Of a stretch of DNA of 64,000 nt, positions 1 to 11,095 are shown piece after piece. Source of the DNA: Berberis thunbergii (lineage: Eukaryota > Streptophyta > Magnoliopsida > Ranunculales > Berberidaceae); NCBI GenBank assembly GCA_003290165.1, contig QNQO01000456.1:310001-374000 (forward strand). Reading direction: 5' to 3'. The first letter of the stretch is position 1, and the number at the start of each line of letters is the position of its first letter. The notes under the pieces are model-generated. The model ran no database searches. It saw only the letters and a program-made list of their open reading frames with translations, and was not told the origin of the DNA. Both the position numbers and the translations under genes were made by a program.

Positions 1-739
1 AAAACACATTATATATATATATATATATTTTTTTTTAATTTAAACCTCCAGTGGGGAGGGGCAACTATGGGATGCCAGACCTTTATTATACCAAATTTTT
101 TTTACACATTTCGGGGGTACATGACGACTTTACCCGAATAAAAAACCAATGGGACTATCCCATACGAAACAAAAGGGAACTGACCAAATCCTGCCTAACA
201 CCAATAAAACTTTAAAAGATCTTACCTAAGGTCAGGGCCACATGAGAATGACCTTGAAACATGAATCCGAAAATCTATGTCCAAGTACCCGTGCTCGAAT
301 TGCAACTTCTCTACTAGTACACAAAATTCAGATTGCCACTTAGCAGCTTGAAAAACTTGCACTAGCATAATGAGCAAGTGTGCAACCTGCAAAAAGGAAC
401 TTGCAGAAAAACAAATTACCATAACACGTTGCAACTTGCCGTCAATAACACACAACCCATTTTGCACCTTACAATCCATTTCCTGCGATCGAATTGGCAC
501 AAACAGATTGTTGTCCAAGCAGCAACAATTCCGCAAAATGATCCTGTCCTGCGAGACAACACACTGTCCAGGGTTAGGCCGCCAAGAAATGGCACTCTGT
601 CCAGCATCCCTGCCTAGCAGACTGTCCTGAGACCCTAGCAGACTGTCCTGAGACCGCATCGAAACACATGCATTCCTGCTCCTGATCATATCGCTGCGTT
701 GAAATAAAATCCACAGTCTGTCCAATCTGTTGCCCCTTC

Positions 740-768
740 AAAACAGAGTATCTCCCCTGTTTTTCCAG
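740..768 (-). other. 3'-UTR hairpin of LINE A
   Basis: An inverted repeat of aaaacag and ctgtttt around a loop of about ten bases lies just beyond the RNase H stop. Comparable hairpins occur at the same place in LINEs B, D and E, which suggests a family feature of the RNA. Confidence 0.45.
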
Positions 769-853
769 AAAATTACTTCTCCATTTCATCACCACAGCTC
801 CATCACACTCGTCAAGTTGTTTCCTGTGACCCTCAGACTGTCGTAAACTTGTA

Positions 854-3800
854 TCAGATATAACCACTATATTTAACATCTGGAAGTCTAATATATGCCG
901 TCTTGTTCTTGTCAAGAATAATTAATGACTTTATTCTTTTAGGGAGCGATCCCCACGAATATGTACGAGACATATGCTCCCCTTGTGCCAATCTAGCCAA
1001 AGCGTCCGCCATTGAATTAGTCTCTCTGAAAACATGGATGCATTGCCACCCCTTATCCTTAATCAACTCTCGTATCTCCCTCCACCAATTGCTAAGGAAC
1101 CAAGGTATCTTTGTTTTTTGGGATAGCCATTGTTTAACCACCATGGAATCCGTTTGAATGATGCATGGTCGAACACCCTGGTCAACACAAAATCTCAAGC
1201 TTTCAAGCAAGGCCCTCGTTTCTGCAGAATTATTTGTTCCTTCCCCGAAAAAACATTGTCTAGCCGCTACAAAGTTACCCTCTTCATTTCTAATAACAAA
1301 ACCTCCAGAAGTAGTCTTCTCCTTACAAGATCCATCTACATTGAGCACAAACCATCCTTGAGGAGGGAAATTCCGAAACACCGCCCGGGGAGGAATCATG
1401 GTTACTTGTTTTTCCTGTATACCCAATCTATTGAGCAAAGCCCCATTAGTGTCCTTTGATTTAGGAGTAAAAAAATTTGCAATACATTTAATCCAGTGAT
1501 ACACTTTAATAATCACATAGCTTGACGAGCACTCCTTTCCGTCATAAAGTTTTCTGTTTTGCTGAATCCAAAGCTCCCATAAAATAAAAAGAGGAGTGAG
1601 ATGAATGAGGGTACTTGATAATGTAGAGTTCCTCGCCTTCCTAAACCACGCTTTAACATGGTAAATACTTCAACCGGTCTATGTACGTGAATGTCAAAAA
1701 TCAAGTCAAAATGTCTCCACACTCTGCTTGCTAATTCACCCTCCAAGAAAAGATGTTTTATTGTTTCCTCCTTAGATAGAACACAACAACCACATTTAGA
1801 AGCCAGCCGGAACCCAATTCTTCTAATTTCACCATCTAAGGGAATAGCCCTTTTAATAATTTTCCATGTGAAAACAGAAATTTTCGAAGGCAATAGAGGA
1901 TGCCAGATCCAATTCTAGAAATCATCAGGTGTCCCTCTGCCACCTAGAATTTTACAAACCGAGCTGATAGAGAATATGCCATCATTATTGGGTATCCAAA
2001 TTCTAGTGTCTCGATCACCATCATCGCCTTTCACTATCGTCTTGTAAGCCTCTTGAGCTTGTCTTTGCATTCCCGGGGTTAACCTGCTGAAATCATCCAT
2101 GCACATTTGCCTTAAGGAAGGTCAACTATCATTAGTCTTCGCTTCCTCATTTCTTGTAAAAATTGCATCCTTTGCCCAATGTTCTTCAAAGAAACTGACT
2201 CTACCTCTAGTAATCCTCCAAGTGGAATTTTCCACTATAAAATTTTATGCACCAACAACTCTTTCATAAACGGTGAAGCCTCAGCTTTAAGCTCCTGTTT
2301 TCGGATTGGTACCCCTGCCTTCAAATATTTATTGCGTAAGAACTTTTCCCATAAAGAGTTGGTGTTTATCAGATTCCAAAGGGATTTAACTCGAAAAACT
2401 TTTATAGTATCGTCCAGACTTCTAACATTTAATCCACCTTCTTCCTTAGTAACACTGATTTTATGCCATGCAATCCATTTCCGCTTATGCCTCCCTTCAT
2501 GATCTCCCCAAAAGAAATCTGCAATCATTTTCTGAATAGAATGCAAGACCTTCGTAGGGACCACTGTAACTGCTATAGTGTAAATCGACATAGACAAAAG
2601 AACATGTCGGATCAATGTCAATCTTCCCCCAGGCGACAATAATCGGGATTTCCAGCCTTGAATTCTATTCTGGATCTTATTTACCAAATCCTCATAGTAA
2701 GAAATTCCGCATCTGTCTTGATAAATGGGAACTCCAAGGTGTGTAAACGGGGACTGTTTGTAAGAGAAGGCTGTCCATAATTTGATCATAATTAGTTTTT
2801 TGGCACTAACTTACTCATCAATCATGAAAAAACTTTTCCCCGTATTAATTTTCTCGCCTGAAGCCCGACAGTATCTATCAATAAACTTCATACATCCTGC
2901 AATGGATTTTTTCGTACCATTCAAGAAAACTAGTGAATCATCAGCATATAAGAGATGAGTAATTGGGGAGGCCGTCATGGGCGCGTGGTAATATCCAATT
3001 TCCCCTCTACGAAAAGCTCTAGTGAGTCCTCTACTTAGAACTTCAGCAGCAATAACAAAAAGTAAGGGGGAGAGAGGGTCACTTTGTCTAAGACCCCTAG
3101 AAGATTTGAAATATCCGTCATACTTGCCTTGCATCAACACTGAGAATCCACATTGAGTAACGCAATTTGAGATCAAATGACATATTCTGTTATTAAAACC
3201 AAATTTACGAAGAACCGCCAAGAGAATTCCCCATTCAATTCTGTCATACGTCTTTTCCGTGTCCAGCTTGAAAATTACGTTGTTCCCATTCACTTTTTTT
3301 TCCAATCTCCCTCATTAATTCTTGTGCCAAGCCAATGTTTTCTGAGATAAATCTCCCTTGGACGAAAGCCCCCTGCTCTAAAGATATAATATTTGGGAGT
3401 ATCTTACCCAACCTCAAACATAGGATTTTACTAAAAAATTTATAAACCACGTTGCACAAGCTGATAGGTCTAAAATCAGAATAATATACGGCCTCTTCAA
3501 TTTTAGGAATAAGAGCTAAGAAATTGGAGGAAAAGCTACCTGGCATCGCTTGGCAATCAAAAAATTCCTTCGCGGCTTTCCAAATATCCAGACCAATAAT
3601 GTCCCAACATCTATGAAAGAAACCAGCTGTAAAGCCATCCGGGCCTGGTGCACTATCATGTGGAATGCTAAGAGCTGCTTGTCGGACTTCCTCTAAATTC
3701 GGAGACATCATGATCGAATCACAGTCCTCCTCCCTTATCACGCTCGGAATGCACTCCATGAGTTCTAGATCCTCTTGCTGAAAGCAAAGCTTCAAAAAAA

Positions 3801-5015
3801 TTATTCGCTTCCAACATAATAACTCTCGGATCCGTGATTAACGTCCCTGCCCTGTCATAGATTTTTGTGATCGCTCTTCTTTTTTGCTTGGTTTTGACGG
3901 AAGCAAACATTAAATTTTGTGCATGCATCTCCTTCTTCTTTGAACTCCTTTTCTCCTGATTTTTGTTGCCGGTAAATTTCTTCTCTTATCAGCGCCATTT
4001 TGAGTTCGGCCTGACATCTATTTAGATTAACCTTATCATTTGTATCCCAACCCTGCATTAAACTGAATTCCAATCGTGCAATGTCATCCTCCAATCCTCG
4101 AATGGTACTGAATAAGTTGCCGAAAGTTTCTCTATTCCATATTTTCAGAGCTCCTCTAAGGCGTTTAAGTTTAGTAGCCACAATATACATGTCCCCAAAA
4201 CCACCTACCGGAGAGTTCCAATTGCTGTCCACAAATCCCAAAAAATCATCATGAGTTAACCACATATTTTGAAATCTGAATGGGGACATACCTGCCCTCT
4301 GTGTCAAAGGCAAAGAAAGAAGCAATGGTGCATGATCAGAGCATGCTCTAAGAAGATGATCGACCCGAGAATGCTGCATAAGAGTAAGCCAGTCTGCATT
4401 ACCCAAAAAATGATCCAATCGAGCCCTGGTTCTGTCGTCCCCTCTTTGGTTGTTACACCAAGTATATTTAGGTCCTTCAAACCGACAATCTGTAAGTCCG
4501 CAGCTCGATATACATCTAGAAAAGTCTGATATTGCCATTTGATTAGGAGAACGTCCGCCTAATTTTTCTCCGCTTTGTACAATAACATTAAAGTCACCGC
4601 CAATGGTCCAAGCTTCATTTATACCCATTGCAATGTGCTCCATGTCCTCCCATAAGTTTCGTCTCTCCTGTACTGAACATTTTGTATATACAAAGGAAGT
4701 ATAGAAAACAATATTGGAAAAAAGAATAGTAACCTTACAATGGATCAATTGATCAGTGCGAATTAGTATGTCCACTTGTAGGTTATTATCCTAGAAGAGC
4801 CATATTTTTCCTCCTGCTTCCTCATTCGTTGCAAAGCAAGGCAGACTCACTTTGCCTGCAATCTCCATGTGCCTTGAAACTTGGATCATCGGCTCCGCAA
4901 TGGCAAGCATCTTAACATTGTTATCTTTAACCAACTTTTTTAATCTGCAACGGGTCGCCCGGTTACCAACTCCCCGTGCATTCCAGAACATTATGTTATC
5001 TATCATTAGGAACAC
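854..5015 (-). pseudogene. LINE A ORF2: endonuclease, reverse transcriptase, zinc finger, RNase H (frameshifted)
   Basis: Pieces of one polyprotein follow in order. The APE-type endonuclease (5015-3855) shows FWNARGVGN, AIAEPMI, GGDFNVI and SDHAPLL. The reverse transcriptase (3795-2235) shows PGPDGFTAGFF, DFRPISLCNVVYK, the motif-A aspartate in KLDTEKTYDR, GLRQSDPLSPLLF and the catalytic LLYADDSLVF. A zf-RVT region (1893-1513) follows. The RNase H (1516-854) keeps four acidic positions: NVDGS, AETRALL, QTDS and ADALA. In the living element this protein nicks the target and copies the RNA in place. Here it is split over several frames (breaks near 4780, 3850, 3270, 2800 and 1515), so it is not functional as one protein. 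The catalytic residues are still readable, so decay is moderate. Confidence 0.9.
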
Positions 5016-5031
5016 CTGGGGTAGTCATGTT

Positions 5032-5788
5032 TCATGTCACTCTCCGGCTCCCCCCCGCGGGTCCATTCTTTGAATTCTTCTTTTTACCTTTCGTCTTCGC
5101 TTCGTCAGAATGATGACGTGTCTCAACCATTTTATTAGAAGACGTATTTGCATGTGACTCCTCATCCAACAAAGCATGATTTCCTGAATTGATGCATCCT
5201 GCCTGCCTCGTCAAGTTCTGAGCATTAAAAGTTGCTTCCTGTGCTTGCATGTTGTCGTCATGCAATCTAATTGGAAAGTAAGTTCCAGCTCACTGCGACT
5301 GTTGCAGAAATTGCACACTCTGTTTCATTGTTGAGCTAGTACCCTGCTGTCCAAAATTATCCAGTGCATTGGCCCCTGAATCTAGCGAAACAATTTTGTG
5401 TATCCCTGAGGCAGGATGCGTCAAGCTGTCCCCTATTTGTTGCGTCACATCTACCCTGTTTGGATCCCCTGTTTCTTGTTTCTTTTCAATCAATCTGTCC
5501 TCTGTTTTGTGCTACGCAGCAGCTCTGTTTGTGCCCCCTGGATTCATCAAAATGCTGCCTGCAAGGACAGGTGGTCCTCTATTTCAGCAAGCTTAGACTG
5601 ACCTTGTACATTTTCTGAACTACTGTCTGCCACAAAAGGGACCATCCACATGGTGCCGCTTTAGTATATCCGTCTTCAAATTTTGCTTCATCACATTTCT
5701 CTCTCGACCTTGCCATTTGGATTTCATTGGGTGTGTAGCCAGCCCCCTTTAAAATATCTTGTGTATTTTCAATGTCATCCTTAGTCAC
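5032..5788 (-). pseudogene. LINE A ORF1 distal part (low-complexity tail, frameshifted)
   Basis: Immediately after the main ORF1 frame closes, a shifted frame resumes (5788-5579) with an AGYTPNEIQMA-like segment. LINE C has a matching AGYSPNGIE segment at the same place, so this is the natural continuation of ORF1. Further open pieces (5493-5290, 5265-5032) are polar and lysine-rich and end just before ORF2. No known domain is visible. It is probably a linker or nucleic-acid-binding tail. Confidence 0.55.
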
Positions 5789-6945
5789 CCTTGTGTGTTG
5801 TTCCGCCGGCTTATTAGCTTCTTGTGTTTGTATTTTTCTTCATTACCTTCTCCAACTCCTTCTGAATGTTCTTCCGCAAGAACCCCGTATTTGTTAGAAG
5901 ATATCACATTGTCGGATTCCTCACCCCTTGTTTTCTCCTTGGTTTCTTTTTCATGTTCACTGCTGATATCAACTCCTTGCGAATTTTTGGCTCTGCTAAT
6001 CCCTATAGTTCCATTAGCTTTCGTCACTTTTTTAACCACCGGGACATACATTTGCTTCGGCGCTTGGGCATCTTGCATCCCTTCAACCATATTTTGTTTT
6101 TGCTTGGACTTATCTAGAGTTTTAAATTCTTTAGAGGGATCTCCCACAGATTTTGGTTTTTCGCTCTTCCTTCCAACCAATTTTCGACAGTAATCCTTCT
6201 CATGGCCAATTAAGGAGCAATGGTCACAGTATTTGAATCCAGGGTACTCAATTTGTTGCCAATATCCTCCATATTTTAGGCTCTCAAGCCATATCTTATG
6301 TGGGAGTGGTTTAGATACTTCCATCTCAACACACATACGAGCGACCTTTGGGCGAGCAAAGTATCTTGTACCATCATCAATCCGAAGAAAATTACCAAAG
6401 GAATCTCCAATCGCCTTCATGATTGCCGGGAGGAAAAAGGCGAAAGGAAGATTAGGGAGTTCAATCCATAATGGAGCCAATTTCGGGTCGGCCCGTAGAC
6501 TAAAACCTGGATGCCAACGAAACATTTTATATCGAACTCCCTGAATCGTAAAGGATTCCTTGGATATCACTTTCTTGACTTCTTCTTCAGATTGTAAGTA
6601 AACCATCACATGCCTAGGATCAATAAGACCCATTACGAACTCTCTGGATATCCCCCAAGATCTATGAATGGAGTCTCTTATCGAATCTAACGGCGGCCTG
6701 AAACTTGAAAACTTCATAACAACAATATGATTAGAAACATGAGACTCACCTCTTGCAACATCCGAATCAGATAGCCTCATAGCCGGATTTTCGTCTTTCC
6801 TAAAGGTGGTGGAATCTGTCGGCTTATTGTCAAGGTCATCTTTCATCGCCTTCCAAAGAACCTGTGCAAAGGAACGCCTAGAAGGTCCATCCTCCTCCAT
6901 GCCAGCCGCAGGGGCAGCCCCCTTGGCTGGCTGTGTCGCCGCCAT
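5785..6945 (-). CDS. LINE A ORF1: DUF4283-type RNA-binding protein with CCHC zinc knuckle, 386 aa
   Basis: An open frame of 386 residues starting MAATQPAKG. Residues about 74-200 form the DUF4283-like domain found at the N-terminus of plant LINE and retroelement proteins (VVMKFSSFRPP, IDPRHVMVYLQSE, MFRWHPGFSL, LWIELPNLP). A zinc knuckle follows, with C240, C243, H248 and C253 in the order C-x2-C-x4-H-x4-C. The C-terminus is polar. By family knowledge, ORF1 coats the element RNA in ribonucleoprotein particles; I infer the same here. The start is the first Met, about 13 bp from the TRIM insertion that cuts the leader. The last part of ORF1 is out of frame at 5785, so the protein is probably C-terminally truncated. 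Confidence 0.75.
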   Translation of the reverse strand: MAATQPAKGAAPAAGMEEDGPSRRSFAQVLWKAMKDDLDNKPTDSTTFRKDENPAMRLSDSDVARGESHVSNHIVVMKFSSFRPPLDSIRDSIHRSWGISREFVMGLIDPRHVMVYLQSEEEVKKVISKESFTIQGVRYKMFRWHPGFSLRADPKLAPLWIELPNLPFAFFLPAIMKAIGDSFGNFLRIDDGTRYFARPKVARMCVEMEVSKPLPHKIWLESLKYGGYWQQIEYPGFKYCDHCSLIGHEKDYCRKLVGRKSEKPKSVGDPSKEFKTLDKSKQKQNMVEGMQDAQAPKQMYVPVVKKVTKANGTIGISRAKNSQGVDISSEHEKETKEKTRGEESDNVISSNKYGVLAEEHSEGVGEGNEEKYKHKKLISRRNNTQG

Positions 6946-6958
6946 GAAGAAAACCTAG

Positions 6959-7214
6959 TGTGAGACCCTTGTGTGGGCGGACCTGAGGGGGAGGGTGAGG
7001 GTTGGAGCCTTATAGGCCCAACAGGCCCGTGGATCCCAAGAGGGGTTGGGCTAGCTACCAAGGGGGATCATAGTCCCACATCGCCTGGGTGCAGGATGGT
7101 TATGTGCTATATATGTGCGAGGTTGGATCCTCATAGTAAGAGGCCTTTTAAAGCCGTGCGGGCCGGTTGGGCCCAAAGCGGACAATATCTTACTGTGCGG
7201 ATCGGGTTGTTACA
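6959..7214 (+). repeat. TRIM left LTR
   Basis: 256 bp, TG...CA ends, followed by the tRNA primer site. It contains ctatatatg (7109-7117), a TATA-like stretch that could serve as promoter, and a taagaggccttttaaag segment. Confidence 0.93.
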
Positions 7215-7217
7215 GAA

Positions 7218-7229
7218 TGGTATCAGAGC
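7218..7229 (+). other. Primer-binding site for initiator methionine tRNA
   Basis: tggtatcagagc matches the primer site used by many plant LTR retrotransposons, complementary to the 3' end of tRNA-iMet. It sits 4 bp downstream of the left LTR, as expected. Confidence 0.95.
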
Positions 7230-7331
7230 CTGACCCAGCCAGAAGTGTGCCATGTGGAGGTGGGCCCTCGGGCAACGTGGACGTTGTGCCTGTGTGGCCA
7301 ACGAGGACGTTGGGCCTTAAGGGGGGTGGAC

Positions 7332-7590
7332 TGTGAGACCCTTGTGTGGGACCTGAGGGGGAGGGTGAGGGTGAGGGTTGGAGCCCAATAGGCCCAACAG
7401 GCCCGTGGATCCCAAGAGGGGTTGGGCTAGCTACCAAGGGGGATCATAGTCCCACATCGCTTGGGTGCGGGATGTTTATGTGCTATATATGTACGAGGTT
7501 GGATCCCCATAGTAAGAGGCCTTTTAAAGCCGCGCGGGCCGGTTGGGCCCAAAACGGACAATATCTTACTGTGCGGATCGGGTCGTTACA
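7332..7590 (+). repeat. TRIM right LTR
   Basis: 259 bp, near-identical to the left LTR except for scattered substitutions and small indels near its 5' end (a 3-bp and a 6-bp difference). Followed directly by the cctag duplication. Confidence 0.93.
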
Positions 7591-8176
7591 CCTAGTCACC
7601 TCCACGTTGGGACTAGATCTACTCCCTGAATATTGACAACAAAGATTGAAAGAGACCCACCCGACAAAACCCAGCCAGCCCTTGAAGACTCAACTTTCAG
7701 GAACGATCAAGAAGCAAATCGATTTAGTAATCGATGTCCAGGAAGTGATATGTCCAGAAGCAAACCAGATCGAATGACCACACTCGCCGTCCAGGGAATC
7801 AAACAAACCTTCCAGGAAACAGCAAACCTTCCAGGAAACAGCAAACCATCCAGGGAACAAATCCAGGATCGAAAAAGAAATCGTCATCCAGGAGCAACAA
7901 CTCGTCCAAGACACAAAAATTGTTCTGGAGATAAACAATCCAGGGAATCAAACCCTCGTCCAGGAAACAAACCGTCCAGGAATCAAACCGACCATGCAGC
8001 AGCCGACTAGGAAATGTCCAATGAAAGCAAGCCGCCCAACAACCAGAGGGTGGTGGCGGCTGTAGGGTTTGTGCTGTTCAATGGTGGAGATGTATTCCCA
8101 AGATCTTGGAACGGTTAAGATGGAAGGAGAAAAAACTGAATTTTTTTTCTAGTTTTGCCCCTGAATTCGCCTGAAT
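7591..8176 (-). other. LINE A leader region
   Basis: This continues the LINE A sequence cut by the TRIM, up to the return of the array unit at 8177. It holds many scattered tccagg motifs (7740-7985). A plus-strand open frame (7633-8010) resembles no protein and is rich in the repeated motif, so I do not call a gene. I see no other feature. Confidence 0.55.
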
Positions 8177-9930
8177 AGAATAAAACTACAATCCCAAACG
8201 AGGAAGGAAAAGTTTCCAATAATAGTTTGACGGCTAGGATTATTTCAAATACCAATATGATGGTAAAAAACTGTTCCAAAGTTCTATTTAAAGAAGTGTC
8301 TTGGTTTAGGGTTTACAAAATGTGATGGAGAGGGATGAAGGTGGAAAGGGAGGCGAAGCTTTGTGGAACATTAGGAATTGGTGAATGGGAAAGGGTTCTC
8401 TTGCCATGACAGATGGTCAAATATTCCTTTCCGAATCAACCAATTCCTAGGGTTTTCCAAGGTTGTTCCCCTTATCTATTCATCTAAATTCTTGGCAGAG
8501 ATGCTTGTGTTGGGGTTGCAAACTGTGTTTGGGAAAGATGAGATGGAAAAGGAGCAAAGCTTTTGGGAGCATTAGGAATTGGTGAATGGGAAAGGTTCTT
8601 TTGCCATGATGGATGGCAAATCCCTTTCTGATTCCACTAATTCCTAGGGCTTTTGAAAGTTGTTTCCTTTCCCTATTCATCTAAATTCTTGAAAGAGTTG
8701 CTTGTGTTTGGGGTTACAAACGCGTTTGGGAAAGATGATGGTGGAAAAGAAGAAAAACTTTCTGGAGCATTAGGAATTGTTGAATGGGAAAAAGTTTTCT
8801 TGCCATGGTGGATGGTAAAATCCTTTCCGATTCCACCAGTTCCTAGGGCTTTTGAAGGTTGTACCCTTTCTTTATTCATCTAAATTCTTTGAAGAACTAC
8901 CTCTATTTGGGGTTGGAAAATATGATTGGGAAGATTAAGGTAAAAAGATTGAAATTGTTTTGGAGCATTAGGAATCGGTGAATGGGAAAGGGCTTTCTCG
9001 GCATGATGGATGGTCAAATCCTTTCTGATTCCACCAATTCCTAGGGATTTCGAATAATGTTCCCTTTCCATATTCATCTAAAATCTCTGAAGAGTTGATT
9101 TTGCTCGGGGTAACAAAAAAATGATTAGGAAGGATAAAGGTGAAATAGGAATAGAGCTTCAGGGAGCATCGAGATTTTTTTGATTATTATGGTAATTTTT
9201 TTTAGAGTGTGCCACGATGATGATGATGATGATGGTGATGATGACGATGATGATGATGATGATGATGAGCATTGCTCGTATTTTGGATTAAAAATAATTT
9301 TATGGATGAGGTAGCTCAAATTTTACAAATTGCTAATTTAATAATTAATACCTTAAATCTTTTTGGTTATGTAAGTTTTTTTTTTCTTTTTGCTTTTCAA
9401 GACATCATAGATAAATAAGACAATTCAACATATTTTTATAAGACTCATAAAACCATTTTGTGCAAGGATTGAGTCTGGTTAAATCCAAATTTTAGAGATC
9501 CTATGCTCTAAAAAAAACCCTCCTTTTAGAGGTATTATTTGTGCCATTGTTGCAATAAACATAAAATGCTGCAATAAAATCACATGTTTATTATGGATTA
9601 CACCACCACCAACTGCTTGATTATAGTTGGCAATTTTTATATACATATATATATATTTATCGTTGGTTGATTCATTGACATTGAAGACAAAAAAAAAGGT
9701 GGAAGCCTTGTCCAATACACGACAACATGATGTTTTAAATTCACATTCTACAGTATTGTAATATGTTCGACATTGTTAATATTCACTGAGAAACCAATAG
9801 CTATGCCAATCTTTGCGAACCTAAGTCTTAGATCATAATTTATGGAAGTCAATGCCAATTCATTCTTGGAAGAGTTGAAGAAAATAATATTTGAAGATGT
9901 GAGTTGTAAGCTATATGAGAGATTTATTTA
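8177..9930 (+). repeat. Array unit copy I, first part, with four 199-bp subrepeats
   Basis: Subrepeats with a gcattaggaattggtgaatggg-like core recur near 8371, 8571, 8769 and 8966. They are followed by a (gatgat)n stretch (9218-9268) and the AT-rich middle of the unit, up to the LINE B insertion after ctatatgagagatt. On the minus strand each subrepeat carries a 65-68 codon open frame that closes and restarts at the next repeat. No recognised gene. Confidence 0.85.
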
Positions 9931-10302
9931 TTTATTTTGGATTAACCTCTGGGAGGGAGGGGCAACTGCGAGATGCCAGACCTTTATTACTATTGCCAAA
10001 AAATCTTCTACACATTGGGGGTACGTCACAACTTTACTCGAGAGATTAACTTAAGGAAACTAGCCCTTATAAACTAAAAACATCAAAATTCTAAAAGAAA
10101 AACCATATCAAAGTCACCAAGGTTCTCAAAGAGAGTAGGCCTTACTCAAGAGAATAGGCCTTATTCACCAAGGACCTTGTTCAACAAAAGACACTTAAAA
10201 ACCAAAATGACAAAGCAATTAAGCCTTATTCACCAAAGAAAAGCACCAAGAACTGGAACCAAGAAGTAAAAAATCAGCTGCTAATAACCTTGCGAAAAAA
10301 AC

Positions 10303-10812
10303 TAGGGGTGGGCAATGTCTGTTCGGTTCGGTTTTGAGCCCCAACTCGATTTTGAACCGATTTCATTCGGTTTGCCCAAAACCCAAACCGAAATCGAATT
10401 TTGTATTTGTAAACCGATGAATTCGGTTGAACCAAATTTCGGATCGGTTACGTTGGGCCGAAATTTTGGGCTCAAACACTTGAAAGACTTTCATTAAAAC
10501 ATGCCCAATTTTTTTACAGACCCAATTTTTAGCCTAAAATTGAAAACTTTGAGAGAAGGGGGGCGATTCAGTGCAACAGGGTGTACTGCAGTGCATTTGT
10601 TGCACTAATCAGTTATTGACACCTACTTGTTATTTAGTTATTTATATATATCTAATTAATCGGTCGGTTCGGTTATAAATCGGTCGGTTCAAAGCTGTAA
10701 ACCGATTTCGAACCGTTTATAATCGGTTTGGTTCGGTTTAAATTATTTTCTTTCTACTCATATTTCGGTTCGGTCGGTTAACCGAATTTAAATCAGTTTT
10801 TGCCCACCCCTA
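10303..10812. mobile_element. hAT-type MITE with perfect 12-bp terminal inverted repeats
   Basis: The ends taggggtgggca (10303-10314) and tgcccaccccta (10801-10812) are perfect inverted repeats. Flanking 8-mers aaaaaaac and aaataaac match at 7 of 8, consistent with a hAT target duplication. The interior is made of cggttcggtt/aaccgaac repeats. No coding capacity. It lies in the 3' UTR of LINE B. Confidence 0.85.
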
Positions 10813-10942
10813 AAATAAACCCAATCAAAAGCAACCAGCAAGCCGTTCTACACGTCCTGTTGCAACCAATCAGCAATTCCAACAGCAAAAAAGCTACTCC
10901 ATACCTGGCCAAACAGAAGCCACTGCAGCCACACTCACCTGC

Positions 10943-11030
10943 GTCCACACAGCTACACTGTCCACACGACATCACCGTCCACACAGCATCACTGTCCACA
11001 CAGCATCAATGTCCACACAGCATCGCCGTC
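10943..11030. repeat. 17-bp tandem repeat in LINE B 3' UTR
   Basis: About five head-to-tail copies of gtccacacagcatcact with small changes. Confidence 0.8.
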
Positions 11031-11047
11031 CTACACGGCAACATCCA

Positions 11048-11095
11048 CTCTGTTTTCAGCTGAAACAGAGACTCTGTTTTCAGCTGAAACCAGAG
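11048..11095 (-). other. Double palindrome in LINE B 3' UTR
   Basis: Two adjacent near-palindromes of ctctgttttcagctgaaac type lie at 11048-11070 and 11072-11095. Each can fold as a hairpin. They sit just beyond the RNase H stop, like hairpins in LINEs A, D and E. Confidence 0.5.

Larger units (their letters stand above)
6959..7590 (+). mobile_element. Complete TRIM (miniature LTR retrotransposon) inserted in LINE A leader
   Basis: Two direct repeats, each starting TGTGAGACCC and ending TTACA, lie at 6959-7214 and 7332-7590. They flank only about 117 bp. A primer-binding site tggtatcagagc begins 4 bp after the left LTR, and a purine-rich tract aaggggggtgga (7319-7330) ends one base before the right LTR. 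The 5-bp target duplication cctag lies at 6954-6958 and 7591-7595. There is no coding capacity, so it is a non-autonomous element mobilised in trans. By eye the LTRs differ at about ten substitutions plus small indels, so the insertion is fairly recent and younger than LINE A. Confidence 0.95.
16..8176 (-). mobile_element. LINE A: near full-length plant L1-type LINE, decayed
   Basis: A non-LTR retrotransposon reading right to left: leader (7591-8176), ORF1 (about 5032-6945), ORF2 (854-5015), then a 3' UTR ending in a poly-A tract (T-rich on + at about 29-42). The last 100 bp (48-150) contains a block, cctttattac-type with gatgccagac, shared with LINEs B, D and E, which marks their common 3' end. 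It sits in the array between aaaacacattatat (1-14) and agaataaaac (8177 on), which are nearly adjacent in sister copies at 29434-29465. About 15 bp of target seems lost and I see no target-site duplication. A TRIM element is inserted in the leader. Confidence 0.85.

Noticed and set aside
7633..8010. 125-codon plus-strand frame upstream of LINE A
   Set aside because: It lies in the LINE leader and is explained by tccagg repeats; no recognisable domain.
8330..9090. Regular 199-bp repeats as a CRISPR array
   Set aside because: Repeats are too long, lack unique spacers, and sit in plant nuclear DNA among LINEs and SINEs.
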